Part shown: piece by piece, positions 18,986 through 26,800 of the stretch
Layout of the letters: every line of letters begins with the position of its first letter
Position numbering within the stretch: the stretch's first letter is position 1
From: Mycolicibacterium tokaiense
Lineage (GTDB): Bacteria; Actinomycetota; Actinomycetes; Mycobacteriales; Mycobacteriaceae
Reading direction: 5' to 3'
DNA length: 64,000 nucleotides
NCBI RefSeq assembly: GCF_010725885.1
Contig: NZ_AP022600.1
Span: forward strand, 3,410,001-3,474,000
Program-made: the position numbers and the translations under genes
Notes under the pieces: model-generated
Seen by the model: only the letters and a program-made list of their open reading frames with translations
The model's database searches: none
Told to the model about the DNA's origin: nothing

Positions 18986-20602
18986 ATGGCGCGTTCACCA
19001 TCTCGGGTGCTGGCTGTCTGGTGCATGGACTGGCCCGCCGTGGCGGCGGCGCTGTCGGCGCAGTTGCCTGCCACCGCGCCCGTGGCGGTCACCCTGGCCA
19101 ACCGCGTCATCGCCTGTTCGGCGGCGGCCCGTGCGGTGGGGGTCAAACGCGCGCTGCGCCGGCGGGAGGCGCAGGCGCGGTGCCCGGATCTGCATGTGGT
19201 GACCGCGGATTCGGCCCGCGATGCCCGTTATTTCGAAGAGGTGACGTCGGCCGTCGACGCACTGGTACCGCGGGCCGAGGTGCTGCGGCCGGGGCTGCTG
19301 GTGCTCCCGGTGCGGGGGGCGGCACGGTTCTTCGGCTCAGAGGAGGCCGCCGCCGAGCGGCTCATCGATGCGGTGGCCGCCGGCGGTGCCGAATGCCAGG
19401 TCGGCATTGCCGATCAGTTGCCCACCGCGGTGTTCGCGGCCAGGGCCGGACGCATCGTGGCTCCCGGCGGGGATGCCGCCTTTCTGGCGCCACTGTCCAT
19501 CCGGCAGCTCTCCACCGAGCCCAGCCTCAGCTCACCCGGTCGTGTCGAGCTGGCGGACCTGTTGTGGCGGATGGGTATCCGGGATTTCGGTCGGTTCGCC
19601 CAGCTGTCTCGCAGCGATGTCGCCTCGAGGTTCGGAGCCGATGCGGTGCTGGCGCACCGGTTGGCCCGCGCCGAACCCATGCGGGGGCCGTCCGGGCGGG
19701 AGGCGCCTGCCGATCTGGCTGCGGTGATGACCTGCGATCCGCCCATCGACCGGGTGGACGCCGCTGCCTTTGCAGGGCGGTCGCTGGCAGGTTCACTGCA
19801 TCGCAGCCTGGAGTCGGCGGGGGTGGGGTGCACCCGGTTGGGCATCCACGCGTTGACGGCCAAAGGCGAAGAGCTGGAACGGGTGTGGCGGTGTGCCGAG
19901 CCCCTCACCGAGGATGCCACCGCCGACCGCATCCGCTGGCAGCTCGACGGTTGGCTCAACCGGCGCAATCCCGGTGACCGACCCAGTGCACCCATCGTCG
20001 AGTTGCGGCTCGAACCGGTGGAGGTGGTGTCGGCCGGTGCCCTGCAGCTGCCCCTGTGGGGCGGCCTCGGTGAGGAGGACAGGCTGCGGGCCCGCCGGGC
20101 CCTGGTGCGGGTGCAGGGTCTGCTGGGGCCCGAAGCAGTGCAGATCCCCGTGCTCAGCGGGGGGCGTGGTCCGGCCGACCGGATCACGTTGACACCGCTG
20201 GGAGACGAACTGGTGCCCCGGGCGGACCCGTCCCAGCCGTGGCCGGGCCAGTTGCCGGAGCCGTCGCCCACAGTGCTGCTCGACGAACCGGTGGAACTGC
20301 TCGATGCCCAGGGTGGCCCGGTGCGGGTCACCGGGCGCGGACTGTTCAGTGCCGATCCGGTCCGATTGGATTCACCTGCAGCGCAGGGAGTCCGGGCCGG
20401 GATGTTCCGCGGTGACCTGCAGTGGTGGGCAGGGCCGTGGTCGGTCGACGAGCGCTGGTGGGACGTCAAGGCACCGGCTGCGGGCCGCACCGCGCGGGTA
20501 CAGGTCTTGTTGGAAGGTGACGCCCGGGCTGACGGCTGCGCCCGGGCGTTGCTGTTGTGTTATCGACGCAGGCATTGGTATGTAGAGGGGGTATATGAAT
20601 AA
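18986..20602 (+). CDS. imuB: ImuB, catalytically inactive Y-family polymerase adaptor
   Basis: Y-family DNA polymerase-like hub of the mutasome, 538 residues. It tethers ImuA' and DnaE2 to the sliding clamp. The N-terminal palm retains one Asp (VLAVWCMDWPA), but the second acidic pair expected near residue 100 is replaced by LLVLPVRGAARFFG, so polymerase activity is not expected, as known for ImuB. The clamp-binding motif QLPLWG is at residues 354-359. A helix-hairpin-helix-like part lies at about 190-230. ATG 18986 follows the imuA' stop by one base. A perfect 10-bp hairpin lies inside the 3' end. Confidence 0.92.
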   Translation: MARSPSRVLAVWCMDWPAVAAALSAQLPATAPVAVTLANRVIACSAAARAVGVKRALRRREAQARCPDLHVVTADSARDARYFEEVTSAVDALVPRAEVLRPGLLVLPVRGAARFFGSEEAAAERLIDAVAAGGAECQVGIADQLPTAVFAARAGRIVAPGGDAAFLAPLSIRQLSTEPSLSSPGRVELADLLWRMGIRDFGRFAQLSRSDVASRFGADAVLAHRLARAEPMRGPSGREAPADLAAVMTCDPPIDRVDAAAFAGRSLAGSLHRSLESAGVGCTRLGIHALTAKGEELERVWRCAEPLTEDATADRIRWQLDGWLNRRNPGDRPSAPIVELRLEPVEVVSAGALQLPLWGGLGEEDRLRARRALVRVQGLLGPEAVQIPVLSGGRGPADRITLTPLGDELVPRADPSQPWPGQLPEPSPTVLLDEPVELLDAQGGPVRVTGRGLFSADPVRLDSPAAQGVRAGMFRGDLQWWAGPWSVDERWWDVKAPAAGRTARVQVLLEGDARADGCARALLLCYRRRHWYVEGVYE

Positions 20603-20688
20603 ACCGTAATTCGCACTTCGTCCACCACGCGGTGACCACCGGCTAGCGTCCGACGGGAGTACCCCCACGTCGAAGGGCGAGCCACACC

Positions 20689-21945
20689 ATGCCGGCAGAA
20701 ACGGCCATCCACTTCTTCCTGCAACTCGCCGTCATCCTGGCGGCGTGCCGACTGGCAGGTCTGATGGCGCAACGGCTGGGGCAGCCCCAGGTGGTCGGCG
20801 AGATGATCGCCGGCGTGGTGCTGGGGCCCTCGCTGCTGGGCCGGTTCGCACCTGAGCTGCAGGAATTCCTGTTTCCGACCGGGACGGCGAATGTGGTGCT
20901 GTACACCACCGCGCAGGTGGGGCTGGTGCTGTACATGTTCATCATCGGCCTCAACTTCGACGTCGCGCACGTCAGACAGCGGGCCGGCACCGCGGTGGCC
21001 GTCTCGACGGCGGGCACCGTGGTGCCCCTGGCGCTCGGGGCGCTGGCCGCCATTCCCCTGCTGCACAGCGGCGGCTTCTTCGGCGGCGAGGTCACCCTGG
21101 GCATGGCGATGATGTTCCTGGGCGCTGCACTGGCCATCACCGCGTTTCCCATGCTCGCTCGGATCATCTTCGAAAAAGGGCTCTCGGGAACCACATTGGG
21201 CACGCTGGCGCTGGCCTGCGGCGCCACCGCCGATGCGATCTCGTGGTGCATCCTGGCTGTCGTGCTGGCGGTGCACCGGGACAGCCCGGCCACTGCCGCG
21301 GTGGCCATTCTCGGGGGCCTGGCCTACACGGTGGTGCTGCTGACCGTCGGACGACGGGTGCTGGGCATCCTCGGCCGGCAGGCGGATGCGCGGGGGTCCA
21401 TCTCGGCACCCGCGCTCAGCACCGTGCTCATCGTGCTGATGGCATGCGCCTGGTTCACCGACGTGGTCGGCATCTATGCCATCTTCGGCGCCTTCATCCT
21501 CGGGGTGGCGATGCCGTCGGGCTTCTTCGCCCGCCGCCTCACCGATCACCTCGAACCCCTCACCACCACCTTGCTGTTGCCGTTGTTCTTCGTCTACTCC
21601 GGCCTCAACACCCAGATCGGTCTGGTCAACACCCCAGGGCTGTGGGCGCTGACGCTGGGCCTGCTGATCATCGCCGTGGTGGGCAAAGGGGTCGCGTGCG
21701 CGGCGGCGGCCCGGCTGAGCGCGGTGCCGATGCGGGAATCCGTCGCACTGGGATCACTGATGAACGCCCGCGGGCTGATCGAACTGATCCTGCTGAACAT
21801 CGGGCTGCAGGCCGGGATCATCACCCCGACGTTGTTCACCATCCTGGTGCTGGTTGCCATCGTCACCACCTTGATGGCGTCGCCGGTCTTCGAGTGGGTA
21901 TACGGTCGCCACCAACGTGCCCACAGCCCGGTCGTGGTCGACTGA
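20689..21945 (+). CDS. CPA2-type cation:proton antiporter
   Basis: Polytopic membrane exchanger of the Kef/NapA (CPA2) family, 418 residues, about 12 transmembrane segments, with no C-terminal TrkA-N domain. Conserved pieces are VVGEMIAGVVLGPSLLG (about residues 37-53), LYMFIIGLNFD, ITAFPMLARII, and CGATADAISWCILAVV, which holds an Asp of the ion-binding region. It probably exchanges Na+ or K+ for protons. The ribosome site GAAGGGCGA precedes ATG 20689. It begins the non-syntenic block downstream of imuB and points the same way as the halogenase/PKS genes; a role in that cluster is only inferred. Confidence 0.85.
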   Translation: MPAETAIHFFLQLAVILAACRLAGLMAQRLGQPQVVGEMIAGVVLGPSLLGRFAPELQEFLFPTGTANVVLYTTAQVGLVLYMFIIGLNFDVAHVRQRAGTAVAVSTAGTVVPLALGALAAIPLLHSGGFFGGEVTLGMAMMFLGAALAITAFPMLARIIFEKGLSGTTLGTLALACGATADAISWCILAVVLAVHRDSPATAAVAILGGLAYTVVLLTVGRRVLGILGRQADARGSISAPALSTVLIVLMACAWFTDVVGIYAIFGAFILGVAMPSGFFARRLTDHLEPLTTTLLLPLFFVYSGLNTQIGLVNTPGLWALTLGLLIIAVVGKGVACAAAARLSAVPMRESVALGSLMNARGLIELILLNIGLQAGIITPTLFTILVLVAIVTTLMASPVFEWVYGRHQRAHSPVVVD

Positions 21946-22045
21946 CGGAGGAATAACGGCAATTCTTTTCCCGGGAGGCGCGTGGTGGCCGCGTGTAACG
22001 TGGACTGCGCTGAGGGAGCCCTCGGCACCTGCGAAAGGCAAGCGC

Positions 22046-23815
22046 GTGACCGGTCGAGCAAACATCTCGCATCTCGACGCAGCCACCCGAGAGGCGTTGG
22101 CGCACAAGATCAGGAGCCAGCTCGGCGCGGATCGGCCGGCAACGGCCGACCAGGACGTGGTGATCGCCGGGGGTGGTGTCGCCGCCCTGACGCTGGCGCT
22201 TGAGATCCGTGGCGAACGGCCCGGCACGCGCGTCCTGGTGGTCGAGCCGGATGCCTACCCCGTGCCCGAGGTGACGCACACTGTCGGCGAGTCCACCGTT
22301 GAGGTCTCCGCCCATTACCTGCGCGAGCGCATCGGGCTGGCCGAACATCTCAGTTCGTCACAAATTCGTAAGATGGGGCTGCGGATGTTCTTCTCCCGCA
22401 ACGGCAACACCGACATCGCCCAGCGCATGGAGGTGGGTAGCTCCTCCTTCGTACCGCAGGTCACCTACCAGATCGACCGCGGAAGGCTGGAGAACGAGCT
22501 ACACCGGCGGTGCCTGTCCGAGGGCGTCGACGTCACCTGCGGACGCGTCCGGTCCGTCGACTTCGGGACCGGCGATCAGCCGCACACCGTGCACGTCCAG
22601 AACGGCGACACACTCACCGACACCACAGCGCGTTGGGTGGTCGACGCCTCGGGCCGCAACCGTCTGCTGGGGCGCCAGCTCGATCTCAAGCGCGCCAATG
22701 CCCACCAGTGCAACGCCGTCTGGCTGCGGGTGGCCACCGAGATCGACGTCGGCCGCTGGAGCGACGACCCGGAATTCCAGGGTCGGCTGGTCGAGGGTGA
22801 CCGCGCCATGTCCACCAATCACCTGATGGGGCAGGGCTACTGGGTCTGGCTCATCAGGCTGGCGTCCGGGGCCACCAGCGTCGGCATCGTCGCCGACCCC
22901 GCCTTTCACGATTTCGACGGGTTCAACACCCTCGACAAGGCCCGTGGCTGGCTGCGTGAGCACGAACCACAGTGTGCCGCAGTGCTGGCCGACAACGAGC
23001 ACCTGATCCGTGACTTCCGGGTGATGAAGAAGTACAGCCACGGAGTCAGCAAGATGTTCGACGGACACCACCGCTGGGCGCTGACCGGCGACGCCGGCGT
23101 GTTCCTGGACCCGCTGTACTCCTCGGGCCTGGATCTCGTGGCCATCGGCAACGGTCTCATCACCGACATGATCGTCCGCGACCTGGACGGACAGGATGTG
23201 GCGGTACGGGCGCAGATCAGCGATTCGCTGTTCCGGTCGCTGACCGACATGTGGCTGAACATCTACCAGGACCAGTACACGCTCATGGGCACACCGACGG
23301 TGATGTCGGCCAAGGTCATCTGGGATGTGGCGTTCTACTGGGGATTCGTCGGATTCCTCTACATGAACCGCAGTTTCGTGCGGGTCGCCGACGACCCGGG
23401 CTTCGTCCCTCACCTGGAGGGCCTGATCGCCCTGAGCAACCGGATGCAGCAGTTCTTCCGGGAATGGGCTGCCGTGGAATCCGGCGCGCCGTCGGTTCCT
23501 TTTGTGGACCTGTACGCACCGCTGAACTTCATGGTCACCCTGCACGCCGCCATGATGGGCCCCAGCGCCGACTTCACCGGACAGTTCGACGCCAACGCAC
23601 GTCTGCTCCGGCAACTGGCCGGTCAGCTGGTCGACAGTGTCCTGGCGGACAAGTCCGCCCTGTTCGACGACGACGCGGCCGTTCACCAGGTGCAGGCCTG
23701 GCAGCGGGATTCCCTTCTGCGGCAATGGCGATCGGTCTATCGGCAGGAACAGGCCGACAACCCGGTCAGCGACGGCTGGATCGTCAGCACCACACCGGAG
23801 CTGTTGCCCCGTTGA
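22046..23815 (+). CDS. Flavin-dependent halogenase-like oxidoreductase
   Basis: FAD-dependent enzyme of the tryptophan-halogenase superfamily, 589 residues. The FAD motif is VVIAGGGVAAL (about 38-48), then THTVGEST (77-84), RKMGLRMFF with Lys109 at the place of the catalytic Lys in halogenases, WVVDASGRN, and TGDAGVFLDPLYSSGLDLVAIG. The diagnostic WxWxIP motif appears as WVWLIR (W266, W268, I270), with Pro replaced by Arg. GTG 22046 has AAAGG about 7 bases upstream; residues before it in the open frame lack family resemblance. The last bases overlap a possible TTG start of the polyketide synthase, so it probably modifies the polyketide. Halogenation or other oxidation cannot be decided from sequence. 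Confidence 0.72.
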   Translation: MTGRANISHLDAATREALAHKIRSQLGADRPATADQDVVIAGGGVAALTLALEIRGERPGTRVLVVEPDAYPVPEVTHTVGESTVEVSAHYLRERIGLAEHLSSSQIRKMGLRMFFSRNGNTDIAQRMEVGSSSFVPQVTYQIDRGRLENELHRRCLSEGVDVTCGRVRSVDFGTGDQPHTVHVQNGDTLTDTTARWVVDASGRNRLLGRQLDLKRANAHQCNAVWLRVATEIDVGRWSDDPEFQGRLVEGDRAMSTNHLMGQGYWVWLIRLASGATSVGIVADPAFHDFDGFNTLDKARGWLREHEPQCAAVLADNEHLIRDFRVMKKYSHGVSKMFDGHHRWALTGDAGVFLDPLYSSGLDLVAIGNGLITDMIVRDLDGQDVAVRAQISDSLFRSLTDMWLNIYQDQYTLMGTPTVMSAKVIWDVAFYWGFVGFLYMNRSFVRVADDPGFVPHLEGLIALSNRMQQFFREWAAVESGAPSVPFVDLYAPLNFMVTLHAAMMGPSADFTGQFDANARLLRQLAGQLVDSVLADKSALFDDDAAVHQVQAWQRDSLLRQWRSVYRQEQADNPVSDGWIVSTTPELLPR

Positions 23816-23847
23816 CCACAGAATCCACGCGCACAGCAGGGCAGGGG

Positions 23848-26800
23848 ATGACCATGCACAACCACCACCACCCCCGACCGCCGCTGGCGATCGTCGGAGT
23901 CGGCTGTCGACTGCCGGGCGATGTCAGCTCTGCACAGCAGTTCTGGGACCTTCTGTACACCGCGACAGACGCCACCAGCGTGGTTCCGGAAACCCGTTGG
24001 GACGCCGCACGTTACCACGACGCGGACCCGGCGAAGGTCGGCAAGATCGTCACCCGTCGCGGCGGGTTCCTCGACGAGATCGACCAGTTCGATCCCCAGT
24101 TCTTCGGCATGTCCCCGCGGGAGGCGCATTCCCTGGATCCGCAGCAGCGACTGCTGCTGGCTGCCAGTTGGGAGGCGCTCGAGGACGGCGGCATCCCCGC
24201 CGCCGAGCTGGCGGGCACCGACGTGGGCGTGTTCGTCGGTGGCTTCACCCTGGACTACCAGCTGCTGCAGAACCTCGGACGCACCAGTCGTTACCGGTTC
24301 AAAGCGCATTCGGCCACCGGCATGATGATGACGATGCTGGCCAACCGCATCTCCTACGCGCTGGATCTGCGCGGGCCCAGCATGACGGTCGACACCGCGT
24401 GCTCGAGCTCGCTGGTCGCGGTTCACCTTGCCGCGCAGAGTATCTGGAACGGTGAATGCCATCTGGCGCTGGCCGGCGGGGTCAACGTCATGATCGGACC
24501 CAACACCGCGATCGCCGAATCCAAGAGCGGGTTCCTCAGTCCGGAAGGACGGTCCAAGGCCTTCGACGACGCCGCAGACGGTTACGCCCGCGGCGAAGGC
24601 GGCGCGATCGTGGTGATCAAACCATTGGAGGCCGCGCTCGCCGACGGCGACCACATCTACGCCCAGATCCTCGGCACGGCCATCTCCCAGGACGGTCACA
24701 CCGACGGCATCACTGTGCCCAGCGAGCTCGCCCAGGAAGCAGCCATCCGGGCCGCACTGGACCGCGCCGGCATCGACGCCACCGAGATCGGCTATGTCGA
24801 GGCGCACGGTACCGGGACCCCGGTCGGCGACCCCATCGAGATGCGGGCGCTGGCCGCGGCGCTGACCGCCGACCGCGATGCCGGCGACCCCCTGCTGATC
24901 GGGTCGGTCAAGACCAACATCGGGCACCTCGAGGCCGGTGCCGGGGTGGCCGGGCTGATCAAGGCCGCCATGGTGCTCGAACACGGCTACATTCCCGCCA
25001 ACCTGCACCTGCGGACTCCGACGCGGCACGTCAGCCTGGCCGACCTCAAGCTCGACATCCCCGCTGCGGGACGGCCGTTCCCGGACCGCGCGCGCCGCCT
25101 CGCCGGGGTCAACTCCTTCGGCTTCGGCGGCACCAACGCCCACGTGGTGCTGGCCGAGCCGCCCGCCCCCACACCGGTGCCGCCGCCGGACAGCCCGCCA
25201 CTGCCGCTGGCCGTGCTGCCGATCTCGGCGCGCAGCGAGGAGGCGCTGGTCGCCACGGCGCAGAACCTGGCCGCGCACCTCGATGCGCACCCGGAGATCA
25301 CACTTCCGGATCTGGCGTACACCCTCGGGCGGCGGCGTTCCCACCTCAATCACCGCTTCACTGCGGTCGCCACCGACATCGCCGATGCGCGCGATCAGCT
25401 GCAGGCACTGGCCGACGGCGGCCGGCTCTCGATCGGCCGCACGGGCTCGGCGTCGCCCAAGATGGCCTTCGTGTGCACCGGGATGGGCCCACAGTGGTGG
25501 GGGATGTGCCGTGGACTCCTCGCGGAGTTCCCGGTCTTCGCCGCCAGTATGGAACGCACCGACCGCGAATTGTCCCGTTACGCGGACTGGTCGCTGCTGG
25601 CCGAACTGGGCGCCGACGAGGCGCATTCCCGGATGGCCGAGACCGAGATCGCCCAGCCGGCGAACTTCGCCGTGCAGGTGGCCCTGGCCGAACAGTTGGC
25701 CGAATTCGGCGTCGTCGCCGATGCCGTGATCGGGCACAGCGCCGGAGAGGTGGCAGCCCATCATCTCGCCGGGTTGCTCACCTTCGAGCAGGCTGTGCAC
25801 GTGATCTACCACCGCAGCCGGCTGCAGCAGCGCACCAGCGGCCGCGGCCGGATGCTGGCCGTCGGTGTCGACGCTGAAACACTGCTGCAGACACTGGATC
25901 CGGCCACCCGCGACGAGTTCGGCAGGCGGGTGTCGGTGGCGGCCATCAACAGCCCGTCTGCGGTCACCGTGGCCGGGGAGGGCGCGGTTCTCGACGACAT
26001 CGCCCGGCATTGTGAACAGGCTGGGATCTTCCATCGTCGGCTGGCGGTGAAGGTGCCCTATCACACGCACTACATGGACGACATCAAAGCCGACCTGATG
26101 ACGGCTTTCGAGGGGCTGTCGTCCAAAGCTGCTGCCCGGCCTCTCTATTCGACGGTCACCGGTGAGCTGTTGGACGGCTATCAGGCCGGAGCCGCGTACT
26201 GGTGGCAGAACACCCGCGCCACCGTGCTCTTCGAACCGGCACTGCAGCGCATGCTCGACGACGGGTACACCCACTTCCTGGAGCTGGGCCCGCATCCGGT
26301 GCTGGCGGCGTCCATCCTGGAAACCGCAGGGACGCAGAAGGTGTCGACACTGGCGGCGCAGCGCCGTGACCAGGACGACACCCGCACCCTGCTGGGCTGT
26401 GTCGGTGCGCTGTACAGCCACGGTTGTGACCTCGATTGGGCTGCACTGCATCCGGGCGGCGAGGCCGCGCTGGTCGCGCTGCCGTCCTATCCCTGGCAGA
26501 CCAGGCGGTACTGGAACGAGACCCCGGAGGCGGCCGAGGCGCTGTTCTACCGGCCGGTGCACCCGCTGCTGGGGCAGCCGGTCAGCGGGGTGCACCCCAC
26601 TTGGGAAGCCGAGATCAGCGCCGACAGTGTCGCTTTCCTGGCCGATCACCGGATCCAGGGCAGCGTCGTGGTCCCCGGCGCGGTTTACCTCGAGATGGCG
26701 ATGGCTGCCGCCGCCGAGACCTACGGCTCCCAGCACAGCGTGGACAACCTGGTGCTGCACCGGGCGGTCATCCTGGATTCGACCTGCGACCCCATCCTGC

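Noticed and set aside
23251..23847. Long in-frame extension ahead of the PKS start
   Set aside because: It lies in another frame of the halogenase gene and has no PKS-like or docking sequence; homology starts just after 23848.
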